The notes below the pieces were generated by a model. It was not told where the DNA came from. It made no database searches and saw only the letters and a list, made by a program, of their open reading frames with translations. Made by a program: the position numbers and the translations under genes. Shown here in pieces: positions 24,987 through 34,099 of a stretch of DNA of 35,120 bases (its first letter is position 1; every line of letters begins with the position of its first letter). The stretch covers positions 1 through 35,120 of the forward strand of contig QRVH01000025.1 of NCBI GenBank assembly GCA_003458705.1. The letters are read 5' to 3'. This DNA is from Eubacterium sp. AF22-9 (GTDB lineage Bacteria; Bacillota; Clostridia; Lachnospirales; Lachnospiraceae).

Positions 24987-26807
24987 CTATCCCTGCTGCT
25001 TCTGTTTCTCTATTTTTTCTGCCAGATCATTCAGATATTCCCATCGCTCCATCTTTTCTTCAAGCTGTCTCTCCACATCTTCCCTTTCCTTAGTAAGTTC
25101 TGCAAGCTTAGAATAAGAAGTTGCATTCTTTGCAATCTCGTCATCAAGTTCAGAAACCCTTTTTTCAAGCTTCTCTATATCATCATCGATAGTTTCATAT
25201 TCTTTCTGTTCCATATATGTGAACTTAATCTTATCCTCATGGCTGTTATATGCTTTCTTCAGCTGCCCTGCTGCCTTTGATTTGGATGTATCAGATGTTC
25301 CATTTGATGCCACATTATATATAGAAGAAACACATTTATCCCTGTAGTCCGTATAACCGCCTTCGTACTGTGTAAGGTGGCCTCCTGCCTCAAATGCAAA
25401 TATCCTGTCAACGACTCTGTCAAGGAAATATCTGTCATGTGAAACAGTGATTACAATACCTGCAAATCCATCAAGATACTCCTCAAGTATCTCAAGAGTT
25501 TCAATGTCAAGGTCGTTGGTAGGCTCATCTAGAATAAGCACATTTGGCGCACTCATAAGAACACTTAACAGATAAAGTCTCCTCTTCTCACCACCTGACA
25601 GCTTGCTTATTGGCGTCCACTGCTGCTTCGGTGTAAATAAAAACTTCTCACACATCTGTGACGCTGTTGCCTTTCCATCTGCCGTCGTAACATATTCGCC
25701 TATGCTTCTTACGAACTCAAGCACAGTAAGGCTGTCATTAAGTGGTTCGTTCTCCTGCATGAAATATCCGATTCTTACAGTCTCTCCAACCTCAACACTG
25801 CCGCTGTCCGGCTCAAGCTGACCTGCTATAATCTTCATAAGCGTAGACTTGCCGCATCCGTTATCACCGACAATACCTATTCTGTCATCTCTTAGAAAAA
25901 TGTAGGTAAAATCGTCAATTATTGTCCTCTCTCCAAAGCTTTTGCAAATGTTGTGGAGTTCGACAGTCTTTCTTCCAAGTCTGCTGCTAACTGAATTCAT
26001 ATCCATCAGCTGCTTGTCAAATCTGGCTCTCGCCTGCTTTGAAGCCTCCTTCATATCCTCAAATCTGTCAATTCGTGCCTGCTGCTTGGTAGAACGAGCC
26101 TGACATCCCCTTCTTATCCACGCGAGTTCCTTCCTTAATATATTCTGTCTCTTGGCCTCAGTTGCCCTCTCCATCTCCTCACGCTGGGTCTTCAGTTCAA
26201 GAAAGCCTGAATAATTCGTATCGTAGCTGTACAGGGAAGCTTTATCAAGCTCAACAATCCTATTTGTGACATTATCAAGGAAATACCTGTCATGAGTAAC
26301 CATGATAAGTTCTCCCTTGAAATTCTTAATAAATTGTTCCAGCCAGAGTACCATGTCATTATCAAGATGGTTAGTAGGTTCGTCAAGAATAAGAAGCCTT
26401 GCAGGCTCAACTAAAGTTCTTGCAAGCGCTGCTCTTTTTTTCTGACCGCCTGATAAAATATTCATCATTGCACCGTGATTCGTTATTCCAAGCTTGTTAA
26501 GAATCTCTTTTGCTTTTGGCTGGCTGTCCGCATGCTTTCCACGCATAACATATTCCAGCACATTTTCATTATCATAATACAGAGGTGTCTGTGCAAGATA
26601 CGCAAGCTCAATTCCCTTGCCCTTTACAACCTGTCCCTCATCCGGTTCTTCAACACCCGCAATAATCTTTAAAAGAGTAGACTTACCCGTTCCATTCACA
26701 CCTATAAGCCCAATCTTATCACCACTGTTAATTCCCAGACTTATATTATTAAAAAGTTCCTTTTCTCCGTAGGTCTTGCTGACCTTTTCAACATTTAATA
26801 TATTCAC
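24987..26807 (-). CDS. ABC-F family ATPase, Uup/YfmR-like (GTG start)
   Basis: This is a soluble tandem ABC ATPase of 606 residues with no membrane segments. Domain 1 has Walker A GVNGTGKST (about 36-44), signature LSGGQKKR and Walker B LLILDEPTNHLD. A linker with the arginine-rich ELAWIRRGCQARSTKQQARI precedes domain 2 (Walker A GDNGCGKST, signature LSGGEKRR, LDEPTNDLD). A C-terminal coiled coil (about 545-603) fits the Uup/YfmR branch, which helps ribosomes past difficult sequences. The GTG at 26807 has GGAG upstream. It lies 20 bp after the SulP gene, so the two are probably one transcript. Confidence 0.9.
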   Translation of the reverse strand: MNILNVEKVSKTYGEKELFNNISLGINSGDKIGLIGVNGTGKSTLLKIIAGVEEPDEGQVVKGKGIELAYLAQTPLYYDNENVLEYVMRGKHADSQPKAKEILNKLGITNHGAMMNILSGGQKKRAALARTLVEPARLLILDEPTNHLDNDMVLWLEQFIKNFKGELIMVTHDRYFLDNVTNRIVELDKASLYSYDTNYSGFLELKTQREEMERATEAKRQNILRKELAWIRRGCQARSTKQQARIDRFEDMKEASKQARARFDKQLMDMNSVSSRLGRKTVELHNICKSFGERTIIDDFTYIFLRDDRIGIVGDNGCGKSTLMKIIAGQLEPDSGSVEVGETVRIGYFMQENEPLNDSLTVLEFVRSIGEYVTTADGKATASQMCEKFLFTPKQQWTPISKLSGGEKRRLYLLSVLMSAPNVLILDEPTNDLDIETLEILEEYLDGFAGIVITVSHDRYFLDRVVDRIFAFEAGGHLTQYEGGYTDYRDKCVSSIYNVASNGTSDTSKSKAAGQLKKAYNSHEDKIKFTYMEQKEYETIDDDIEKLEKRVSELDDEIAKNATSYSKLAELTKEREDVERQLEEKMERWEYLNDLAEKIEKQKQQG

Positions 26808-26827
26808 TATTATCTCCGTTATATAAA

Positions 26828-29017
26828 TTATTTGTCATCATCTGAAAGATTATAGAAAATCTTAAGCTTCTGTGCAAGCTCCGGGTCTTTCTTCTTCAGA
26901 TGTTCATAATGCTTCCTCTTCTGCTCCATCATATGCTCATATGCATACGGATTGTGCAGCTTCACTCTGCCAAGCATTTCCTTCCTGTGTTCCTTAAGCA
27001 TATGGATTGCATCCGGATTAATCTGCGCCAGCTTCTTCTCAACAACAACTCGGCGCTCATCAATTCTCTTCTCAATATCATCAATATCAAGATTAGGATA
27101 TTTCTTATCATCAAACAAATGCATCTCCAGTCGCTCAAGCAGCTCATCCTCATCAAAGAGTCCGATTCTTCCCCATGCAGCATGTTTTTCAGCGTCCACG
27201 ATAACATTTTTCTCGTCCTTCTTAACACTGCCAATCTCTGCCGCCATCTCTGCTGCCATCTTCTCAAGCCATTCATCAGCATCTGCACCAAAAGCCCACT
27301 CAATCTCAGCAAGCCTTTCGTTGTCCTCGTGCGCCTCGCCAGAAACAGCCTGCTCTTCTTCCCCCTCCTCGACAGGATAGGGTCTGTCAAGCCCTGCATC
27401 TCTTAGGGCAAGCGGAATCGTTCTTCTAACAACACCTTTTTCAACAAGCTCGCCTGCACCAAGCTCTCTTAACTGGTCATTAAGTGTGTGTTCATGCTCT
27501 GTGATATAGAATCTGATACCTTTCTTTTCAAGTGCCTTATATAAAGCCATAAGCCTGTCAACTGCCGTCACATCAATAGAGCCAACGCCTCCGGCGTCTA
27601 CAATTACCCATTTAGTATTATCATCAAGATTCTTTTCTATATCATCAACAAATGTATTAATATTTGCAAAGAAAAGCGACCCGTTAAATCTGTATATAAC
27701 CACGCCTTTTATCTTCTTTACATTGCGGTATCTGTTAAGGCTGTAGAACCCCTCCTGTCCCGGTATAACTCCGAGAAATGCTCTTGGCGGTTCAACTGCT
27801 TTGACAATAACAGCAATGAATGAAAGAATTACACCGATTACAACCCCATATATCGTTCCGAATAGCAGCACGCCTAAAAATGCTCCTACAAATATTGCAA
27901 ACTCCGTATGGTCTGTTTTCCATAATTTAACTGCAAGCCCGAATTCAGTGATTCCAATCAGTGCTGCAACAACAATCCCTGTAAGTATTGGTACAGGAAG
28001 ATACTCAAGCACAGGTGTTCCAAAAAGCACTATAAGAAGCATTGTCAGAGAAGCTGTTATTGACATAACCTGTGATTTACAACCAAACTGGTCTGCAATT
28101 CCTGTTCTTGACACACTTCCATTCAAAGGGCATCCGCCAATTACAGCAGAAGACGCATTTGCAGCAGCATAAGCCAGAATTTCTCTGTTATTGCTTACCT
28201 TATAGCCATATTTGTTGGCATAATTATTAGTTGCTAGCAATGTCTGCGCCATAACAACACCTGCCACTGAAAGTCCAAGAAGTATTATCTCTGACGGATT
28301 TTTAAGCACAACTGCCATATCAGGAAGCGACAATCCCGGAAGCCCCTTATCAACATGTGGAAGAAGCTTAACACCTAATCTGTCAATATGAAAAATTGCA
28401 GTTGCAAGTGCACCAAGCACCATAAGAAGTACTGACATCGGAAACTTTGGAATGAACTTCTTCGCAACAAGAATAATCACAACCGTTCCGACTCCAAGCA
28501 CTGCCGACAGCAGATTGAACGACTTCATCTCACCGGCTATATGTATAAGAAGCTTTATTGCCTCTCCTGTTCCTGCATTACCGCCAAACAGCTTCGCAGC
28601 CTGCATAAGAATTATTGTCACACCAATACCGCTTATAAATCCCCCCATTACAGGTGTCGATATGTAATTGACAATACGTCCTGCTTTAATAAAAAAGAAA
28701 AGCAGCAGCCACAATGCTGCAACCAAAGTTATCGCCGGAACTACTGCCTTCGCCTCCTCAGAGCCTGACGCTATTCCAAGCGTTGCAAGTGTTCCACCGA
28801 CAAGCGCCGCCGGAGTTGCATCTACTCCGAACACGAACTGCGGCGAAGATGTTATAAGTCCATATATAAGCACCGGCAGAATAGAGCAGTACAGACCATA
28901 CACCGCAGGCAGTCCTGCAATCTGCGCATACCCCATTGATATAGGAATAGACACAAGTGCAACAATTATTCCTGAAACAATATCTTTCTGTATATTCTTT
29001 AAACTAACATTTTTCAA
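26828..29017 (-). CDS. SulP family anion transporter with STAS domain and long C-terminal tail
   Basis: SulP proteins move sulfate, bicarbonate or other anions across the inner membrane. From a TTG at 29017 the product has 729 residues: about 10-12 hydrophobic helices (signature region IAGLPAVYGLYCSILPVLIY in part), a STAS domain (VVIYRFNGSLFFANINTF, near 445-550), and an unusual highly charged tail of about 190 residues with helical stretches. I chose TTG because AAGGGGCG lies 7 nt upstream and the promoter at 29050-29079 is inside any longer version (ATG 29092 or 29062). Substrate cannot be inferred. Confidence 0.88.
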   Translation of the reverse strand: MKNVSLKNIQKDIVSGIIVALVSIPISMGYAQIAGLPAVYGLYCSILPVLIYGLITSSPQFVFGVDATPAALVGGTLATLGIASGSEEAKAVVPAITLVAALWLLLFFFIKAGRIVNYISTPVMGGFISGIGVTIILMQAAKLFGGNAGTGEAIKLLIHIAGEMKSFNLLSAVLGVGTVVIILVAKKFIPKFPMSVLLMVLGALATAIFHIDRLGVKLLPHVDKGLPGLSLPDMAVVLKNPSEIILLGLSVAGVVMAQTLLATNNYANKYGYKVSNNREILAYAAANASSAVIGGCPLNGSVSRTGIADQFGCKSQVMSITASLTMLLIVLFGTPVLEYLPVPILTGIVVAALIGITEFGLAVKLWKTDHTEFAIFVGAFLGVLLFGTIYGVVIGVILSFIAVIVKAVEPPRAFLGVIPGQEGFYSLNRYRNVKKIKGVVIYRFNGSLFFANINTFVDDIEKNLDDNTKWVIVDAGGVGSIDVTAVDRLMALYKALEKKGIRFYITEHEHTLNDQLRELGAGELVEKGVVRRTIPLALRDAGLDRPYPVEEGEEEQAVSGEAHEDNERLAEIEWAFGADADEWLEKMAAEMAAEIGSVKKDEKNVIVDAEKHAAWGRIGLFDEDELLERLEMHLFDDKKYPNLDIDDIEKRIDERRVVVEKKLAQINPDAIHMLKEHRKEMLGRVKLHNPYAYEHMMEQKRKHYEHLKKKDPELAQKLKIFYNLSDDDK

Positions 29018-29049
29018 TATGCATCGCCCCTTAATAAGATTTCGATAGA

Positions 29050-29079
29050 AATATATTAACATAAAACACGGCTGTTCAA
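29050..29079 (-). promoter_or_regulatory. Candidate promoter of the SulP gene
   Basis: TTGAAC (29079-29074), 18 bp, TATATT (29055-29050) on the minus strand. Back to back with the plus-strand promoter at 29095-29123. Confidence 0.5.
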
Positions 29080-29094
29080 AACATTTTTGCACGA

Positions 29095-29123
29095 TTGCAG
29101 TTATTAATATTTTCGTATATAAT
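29095..29123 (+). promoter_or_regulatory. Candidate promoter of the methyltransferase gene
   Basis: TTGCAG (29095-29100), 17 bp, TATAAT (29118-29123). The gene start at 29187 is about 57 bp after the likely transcription start. Confidence 0.6.
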
Positions 29124-29186
29124 TATTTATTGACAAATGCGGTACCAAGCCGTAGCATATTTTTATATAGAAAAGGATACTTAATT

Positions 29187-30077
29187 ATGTTTATAGCAGA
29201 CAACTGGAAAGATTATGAAGTAATAGATACCTCTAAGGGTGAAAAGCTTGAGCGCTGGGGCAAGTACATTCTTGTGCGCCCGGACCCACAGGTAATATGG
29301 GATACTCCTAAGAAAGATCATGGCTGGAAAAATATGAACGGTCACTATCACAGAAGTTCTAAAGGCGGTGGAGAATGGGAATTCTTTGACCTTCCACAGC
29401 AGTGGCAGATTCACTACAACAGCCCTTCATTTGAACAGGAGCTGACATTCAACTTAAAGCCATTCAGTTTCAAGCACACAGGAATATTCCCTGAGCAGGC
29501 TGCTAACTGGGACTGGTTCGGAAAGATTATCTCAGATGCCAGGAAAAAGCGTGGCAGCGAGCCTGTAAAGGTTCTCAACCTTTTTGCTTATACTGGCGGT
29601 GCAACTCTCACATGTGCAGCCGCAGGTGCCAATGTTACACATGTAGACGCTTCTAAAGGTATAGTCGCATGGGCTAAAGAAAATGCACAGTCTTCAGGAC
29701 TTATTGACAAGCCTATCCGCTGGATAGTTGATGACTGTGTAAAGTTTGTAGAAAGAGAGATAAGAAGAGGCAACCATTACGATGCAATCATCATGGATCC
29801 ACCTTCATACGGACGTGGTCCTAAAGGAGAAATCTGGAAAATAGAAGAAGCCATACACCCGCTTGTTAAGCTTTGTGCACAGCTTCTTTCTGATGAACCA
29901 TTATTTTTCCTTATTAATTCATACACAACAGGTCTTCAGCCAGCCGTTCTTACTTATATGTTAAGCACAGAACTTAAGAGCTTTGGCGGACACTGTGATT
30001 CACAGGAAGTAGGTCTTCCTGTTTCAAGCAACGGACTTGTTCTTCCATGTGGTGCTTCCGGCCGCTGGACGAAATAA
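29187..30077 (+). CDS. Class I SAM-dependent methyltransferase, RlmI/RlmK-like
   Basis: The 296-residue cytosolic protein has a SAM-binding motif VLNLFAYTGGATLTCAAAGA (about 126-145), the acidic VTHVDASKG, and the catalytic-type IMDPPSYGRGPKGEIWK (about 205-220). These are typical of rRNA methyltransferases of the Methyltrans_SAM family. It lacks the N-terminal PUA domain of RlmI, so the target is not certain. The ATG at 29187 has AAAGGA upstream; an earlier in-frame ATG at 29130 has none and lies close to the -10. Its stop abuts that of the convergent gene at 30078. Confidence 0.85.
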   Translation: MFIADNWKDYEVIDTSKGEKLERWGKYILVRPDPQVIWDTPKKDHGWKNMNGHYHRSSKGGGEWEFFDLPQQWQIHYNSPSFEQELTFNLKPFSFKHTGIFPEQAANWDWFGKIISDARKKRGSEPVKVLNLFAYTGGATLTCAAAGANVTHVDASKGIVAWAKENAQSSGLIDKPIRWIVDDCVKFVEREIRRGNHYDAIIMDPPSYGRGPKGEIWKIEEAIHPLVKLCAQLLSDEPLFFLINSYTTGLQPAVLTYMLSTELKSFGGHCDSQEVGLPVSSNGLVLPCGASGRWTK

Positions 30078-30482
30078 TTAATACACAACACCATCGAGTG
30101 ACGGCGATTCTTCGCCGTCATTCACAATTCTGATAACAAGATGATTAGGCAGACATGTGATTGGCATTAAAGGTTCAGATATATAGCCCATGTTCACACA
30201 CAGCTTATCCGGACAGCTTGCATCAGCAATCTTAATCTTTCCATTCTCAACAAGAATATCATTATACTCTCCATCACCATATTCAATCCTGAAAGTATAC
30301 GGATTCTTCACATCGTTTAACGAAACAGTCCTTAACAACTCGTTATCCCTGTATATATAAGCGGTCTTGCCGCCATCATTTTTCCCTGATTTCATATATA
30401 TAATAGAAGCCACACTTGCCCCGACAAGCAGGACAATCACAGCCACCACTGCAACAACTCTTTTTTTCACAATCTCCTCCAT
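30078..30482 (-). CDS. NusG domain II-containing membrane-anchored protein (EetA-like)
   Basis: The 134-residue protein has one N-terminal membrane helix (VVAVVAVIVLLVGASVASII, about 9-28) and an outside domain with the NusG-domain-II signature: ADASCPDKLCVNMGYIS and the later PITCLPNHLVI, giving three cysteines. Domain II proteins of this kind pair with Gx transporters in flavin-based extracellular electron-transfer loci (EetA, EetB in Listeria). Function is otherwise unknown. It begins 3 bp after the stop of the Gx transporter gene, clearly the same transcript. Confidence 0.8.
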   Translation of the reverse strand: MEEIVKKRVVAVVAVIVLLVGASVASIIYMKSGKNDGGKTAYIYRDNELLRTVSLNDVKNPYTFRIEYGDGEYNDILVENGKIKIADASCPDKLCVNMGYISEPLMPITCLPNHLVIRIVNDGEESPSLDGVVY

Positions 30483-30485
30483 CTG

Positions 30486-30998
30486 CTACATAGTATATTT
30501 TTTAGGAATATATTTGTCTGCAAAGAAGCACACAAGTCCCGTAAACAGGCCTGTTATTACACCGCTTATCACAAGAAACGGCATATACGCAAATATACCT
30601 GACAATCTGAGTATGAAAAATGCAGCAAGAATCTGACCTGCATTGTGCGACACTGCACCAAGTATACCTGTAAGGAATATATACTGTCCCCTAAGCAATT
30701 TATTAACAGTTTCCATCACAATAAGACATAAAAATCCACCACTTACACTATATATAAATGATACTGCCTGCCCTGTAAATATTGTAGCCAGTATAATTCT
30801 CATAGCCAGCACAATAGCTGCATCACTGAATTTATACCTTTTTAATACAAAAAGTGTGACTATATTAGCAAGTCCTAATTTGACTCCTGGTATTGGAACA
30901 AGCGTAGGTATCGCTGATTCCACAACAAATATTGTCAGTGCAATTGTTGTAAGTAATGCCAGCGTTGTAAGTCTCTTAACATCAAAAGTTTTCTTCAT
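30486..30998 (-). CDS. Gx transporter family membrane protein (EetB-like)
   Basis: The 170-residue integral membrane protein has about five helices and the family motif PIPGVKLGLANIVTLFVLKR followed by SAVSHNAGQILAA-like GAVSHNAGQILAAFFILR. Databases often name it heptaprenyl diphosphate synthase component I, but the fold resembles ECF S components, so transport is more plausible. I chose the ATG at 30998 (MKKTFDVKRL) because GGAGG lies about 6 nt upstream; an earlier ATG at 31046 lies upstream of the -10. First gene of a two-gene unit with the NusG-domain-II protein. Confidence 0.8.
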   Translation of the reverse strand: MKKTFDVKRLTTLALLTTIALTIFVVESAIPTLVPIPGVKLGLANIVTLFVLKRYKFSDAAIVLAMRIILATIFTGQAVSFIYSVSGGFLCLIVMETVNKLLRGQYIFLTGILGAVSHNAGQILAAFFILRLSGIFAYMPFLVISGVITGLFTGLVCFFADKYIPKKYTM

Positions 30999-31027
30999 GT
31001 CTGCCTCCGCATAAATATTACCTATGC

Positions 31028-31056
31028 ATTTTAACAGACATTTCATATTAAGACAA
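31028..31056 (-). promoter_or_regulatory. Candidate promoter of the Gx transporter/NusG-II pair
   Basis: TTGTCT (31056-31051), 17 bp, TAAAAT (31033-31028) on the minus strand, divergent from the MATE promoter about 40 bp away. Confidence 0.5.
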
Positions 31057-31094
31057 TAATTCGTTAAATTAATTCAAATTCGTGCAAAATCAGT

Positions 31095-31122
31095 TTGACA
31101 GTTTGTAAAAATATAGTATAAT
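31095..31122 (+). promoter_or_regulatory. Promoter of the MATE gene
   Basis: Consensus TTGACA (31095-31100), 16 bp, consensus TATAAT (31117-31122); the gene ATG is about 38 bp further on. Confidence 0.8.
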
Positions 31123-31160
31123 CATTTGGCTTTATAAATATACGAAAGTGAGGAAATCCT

Positions 31161-32501
31161 ATGGTAAAAGACATGACAAATGGTTCGCCTTCCAAGCATA
31201 TTCTTGGATTTGCAGTTCCAATGCTGTTCGGAATGCTGTTTCAGCAGTTCTACAACCTTGTTGACACAATAATCGTTGGTAAAACTCTCGGTGTTGAAGC
31301 TCTTGCCGGAGTTGGAGCAACAGGTTCAATCAACTTCATGATAATCGGTTTCTGTATGGGAGTCTGTAACGGATTCGTGATTCCGGTCGCCCAGTGCTTT
31401 GGTGCTAAGAAGCCTGCTGACCTTAGAAAATATGTATTTAACGGATATATCTGCAGTATTGTGTTTGCCATAGTGCTTACGCTTGCATCCGTAATATTCT
31501 GCCGCAGGATACTTATTATCATGAATACACCGGCAGATATTATCGACCACGCTTACAATTACATAGTTGTCATCTTCATCGGAATCCCTACCGTATTCCT
31601 GTACAACATGGTATCCGGTGTTATCCGCTCGCTCGGCGACAGTAAGACACCTGTAGTTTTCCTAGTGCTTTCTTCAATAATAAATGTAGTACTTGATTTC
31701 TTTCTTATTCTTGTATGTAAGATGGGCGTTGCCGGAGCTGGCTGGGCAACTGTAACATCACAGCTTGTTTCGGGACTTACCTGTCTAATATATATGTATA
31801 AGAAATATGACATCTTAAAAGGTGACAAATCAGAAAGAGTACTTGATAGAAGATTCATCACCAACCTGTGTATGAACGGTGTTCCTATGGGACTCCAGTA
31901 TTCAATAACAGCCATCGGAAGTACAATCCTTCAGGCTGCTGTCAATACACTTGGTTCAACATATGTAGCCGCAATGACTGCCGGTTCTAAGATGTTTAAT
32001 TTTACATGTTGTCCATTTGATGCTCTCGGCTCAACTATGGCAACCTATGCCGGACAGAATGTGGGCGCTGCCAAAATTAAAAGGCTCGGTCAGGGTGTCC
32101 GTTCTGCAATGATAATTGGTTCAATATACAGTGTCCTTTCACTTATTGCACTGTACTTCACTACAGATTACATTGCATTATTATTTGTTAATGCATCTGA
32201 AACAACAATCATTGCTCTTACAAGACAGTTCATCCTTGCATCTGCATGCTTCTACATACCGCTTACAGGCGTTAATGTAGTCCGTTTCTGCATACAGGGT
32301 ATGGGCTTCTCAGTATTTGCGATATCAGCCGGTATCCTTGAAATGATTGGCCGTGCATTTGCAGCCATTATACTTATCCCAAGTATTGGATTCATGGGTG
32401 CATGCCTTGCTTCACCTATTGCATGGATTGCTGCTGACGCATTTTTATTCCCTGCATTCATACATTGTGCCAGGAAGCTTAATGCAAGGCATTCTAAATA
32501 A
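31161..32501 (+). CDS. MATE family efflux transporter
   Basis: The 446-residue protein has about 12 membrane helices in two similar halves, typical of Na+- or H+-driven multidrug and metabolite exporters. Characteristic segments are GMLFQQFYNLVDTIIVGKTL, SGVIRSLGDSKTPVVFLVLS and the second-half QNVGAAKIKRLGQGVRSAM. The start follows GAGGAAAT. The substrate is unknown. It has its own promoter and faces the C39-like peptidase gene, with a shared stem-loop between them. Confidence 0.93.
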   Translation: MVKDMTNGSPSKHILGFAVPMLFGMLFQQFYNLVDTIIVGKTLGVEALAGVGATGSINFMIIGFCMGVCNGFVIPVAQCFGAKKPADLRKYVFNGYICSIVFAIVLTLASVIFCRRILIIMNTPADIIDHAYNYIVVIFIGIPTVFLYNMVSGVIRSLGDSKTPVVFLVLSSIINVVLDFFLILVCKMGVAGAGWATVTSQLVSGLTCLIYMYKKYDILKGDKSERVLDRRFITNLCMNGVPMGLQYSITAIGSTILQAAVNTLGSTYVAAMTAGSKMFNFTCCPFDALGSTMATYAGQNVGAAKIKRLGQGVRSAMIIGSIYSVLSLIALYFTTDYIALLFVNASETTIIALTRQFILASACFYIPLTGVNVVRFCIQGMGFSVFAISAGILEMIGRAFAAIILIPSIGFMGACLASPIAWIAADAFLFPAFIHCARKLNARHSK

Positions 32502-32513
32502 TTTTAAACATGC

Positions 32514-32550
32514 AAATGCTGCCCCGTCTTATTCAGACTGGACAGCATTT
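32514..32550. terminator. Bidirectional stem-loop between convergent genes
   Basis: AAATGCTG (32514-32521) pairs with CAGCATTT (32543-32550), with an inner GTCT/AGAC (32526-32529 with 32535-32538). It lies 12 bp after the MATE stop and 10 bp after the stop of the minus-strand gene. U-tracts are short on both sides. Confidence 0.65.
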
Positions 32551-32560
32551 CGTATAATAT

Positions 32561-33445
32561 CTATATTGTAACATAAACAGCTTGTCTCTTTAAAGAATCA
32601 TATCTCTCCTCAAATGTTTTCAAATTCCTTGTAACCATTCCTGCCATAGGATCGGCAACATAAACCTCATTATTATCAAGGTCATATCCTACAACTACTA
32701 CACAATGTTCAGGCGCAATCCATGTATATTCACGTCCATCAAGAGTAAGTGTCTGCGATTCATATGCTGGTGCCATTCCCATTGTATTCCATACAATCAT
32801 TGGTACTCCCTGTGAAACATATTCAAGTATCTTATCAAATGTTACACCACTTACATTAGACGCCTTCATGCTGACATTATTCTTCTTAAAATACAGATTA
32901 GCGGCATCAACTATCGGCTGTGCCATACATCCAAAACTGCCAGCATCTCTTGGATTTCCAAGAAACATCTTGTAATAACTTCCATCACCTTTCTTTAAAT
33001 AGTCATCTGCCATTGTCTCTTTCTTAACATTTATTCCATAGTAATTCAAAACGGATGTCAATGAAGTAATTTCGCATCCTGTAGGAAGTTCCGGATTCTG
33101 GCTGAGCCATTCAAAATCCTCCATCTTATAATAATTCTCAATAGTCTCTGTCTGCATCTGCACATTTTCAGTTCCCAGTTCAGCTATCTCTCCGGATTCT
33201 TCCACCTGATCCAACTCTACATCAAATAATGCAGTATCTTCGTTGTAGTCAATCTCGTCATTACTCGCTTTCAGGCTTATCACACTTTTAATTCCATCAT
33301 AATAACCTTCTTTATAATTCATAAATATAACTACAACCACCAGAATTATCATTCCAAATGTAGCTGCTATCAATATTTTCGTTACTGCCATCTGTCTTCT
33401 GGCTGCTTGCTTATTGTACCTTCTTACTGCTGTTCTTGCGTTCAT
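32561..33445 (-). CDS. Membrane-anchored C39-like cysteine peptidase
   Basis: The 294-residue protein starts with a basic region and one membrane helix (about 22-43), then a linker rich in Glu and Asp. The C-terminal papain-like domain (C39_2 type) has Cys124 in ELPTGCEITSL, His247 in APEHCVVVVGYD and Asp265 in VADPMAG, a full catalytic triad in the family order. It should act outside the cell; no ABC transporter is attached, unlike bacteriocin-processing C39 domains. Substrate unknown. Downstream of the histidine phosphatase gene by 105 bp, and possibly on the same transcript. Confidence 0.85.
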   Translation of the reverse strand: MNARTAVRRYNKQAARRQMAVTKILIAATFGMIILVVVVIFMNYKEGYYDGIKSVISLKASNDEIDYNEDTALFDVELDQVEESGEIAELGTENVQMQTETIENYYKMEDFEWLSQNPELPTGCEITSLTSVLNYYGINVKKETMADDYLKKGDGSYYKMFLGNPRDAGSFGCMAQPIVDAANLYFKKNNVSMKASNVSGVTFDKILEYVSQGVPMIVWNTMGMAPAYESQTLTLDGREYTWIAPEHCVVVVGYDLDNNEVYVADPMAGMVTRNLKTFEERYDSLKRQAVYVTI

Positions 33446-33516
33446 AACCTCACCAATTTAACCTTTTCCCCTATACATACAGGCTTTATTGTTCCCTCTA
33501 TTTCTATATACGGAAA

Positions 33517-33534
33517 TAAACTTAAATTAGTTTA
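33517..33534. promoter_or_regulatory. AT-rich inverted repeat before the C39-like gene
   Basis: TAAACT (33517-33522) and AGTTTA (33529-33534) form a 6-bp inverted repeat with a 6-nt spacer, about 70 bp upstream of the C39-like start. It could be a regulator site or a weak hairpin. I found no convincing promoter here. Confidence 0.25.
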
Positions 33535-33550
33535 AAATTATATCAAAAAC

Positions 33551-34099
33551 TTATATTAATTTAATAACCTGACAATTAGCAGTCATTCCATCCCAGAATC
33601 TATCAAGTGTTGTTCCCCTGAATTTAGCTATAATGCTGCAGTTCATCGCACCGTGCCCCACAATCAGAATATCTTTTCCTTCAGTCACCTGTGGCATAAC
33701 AACATTGTCTATAAACTCCCCTGTCCTTGCAAAAAGTTCTTCAAAGCTTTCTCCACCTTCAACTGTAACATACTTCTCAGGCTTCTTAAAAAGAGCATTA
33801 ATCGGACAGTCATCAATAGCAAATGAATTCTCTATTCCTTCATATATTCCAAATCCCATCTCTATAAGCCTGTCATCCGTATACACAGGAACATCTCTTC
33901 CCTGCATAAAAATCTCCGCTGTTTCCTTTGCTCTGACAAGTGGCGATGAATAGCATATGTCAAAATGTATATCCGCATACTTTTTCCCAGCCTCTGCCGC
34001 CATCATTCTGCCCTCATCATTAAGAGGTATATCTGTTCTTCCCTGCAATTTATGACATGCATTCCAGTCTGTTTTACCGTGGCGCATTATGTATAGCAT
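33551..34099 (-). CDS. Histidine phosphatase family protein
   Basis: The 182-residue cytosolic protein of the phosphoglycerate-mutase-like superfamily has the phosphohistidine motif MRHGKTDWN (Arg6, His7), the SSPLVRAKETAEI core, the likely acid Glu80 in RLIEMGFGIYEG, and the second His149 in VGHGAMN. Members dephosphorylate sugar phosphates, cobalamin or nucleotide intermediates; which applies here cannot be told. A TATAAT (34141-34136) upstream lacks a good -35. Confidence 0.93.
   Translation of the reverse strand: MLYIMRHGKTDWNACHKLQGRTDIPLNDEGRMMAAEAGKKYADIHFDICYSSPLVRAKETAEIFMQGRDVPVYTDDRLIEMGFGIYEGIENSFAIDDCPINALFKKPEKYVTVEGGESFEELFARTGEFIDNVVMPQVTEGKDILIVGHGAMNCSIIAKFRGTTLDRFWDGMTANCQVIKLI

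Noticed and set aside
26952-27406. Long plus-strand ORFs antisense to the SulP tail
   Set aside because: They are Ser/Leu-rich shadows of the charged minus-strand coding sequence and have no ribosome-binding site.
27801-29048. Several plus-strand ORFs across the SulP membrane region
   Set aside because: The minus strand encodes a clear SulP protein; the plus frames are antisense artefacts.
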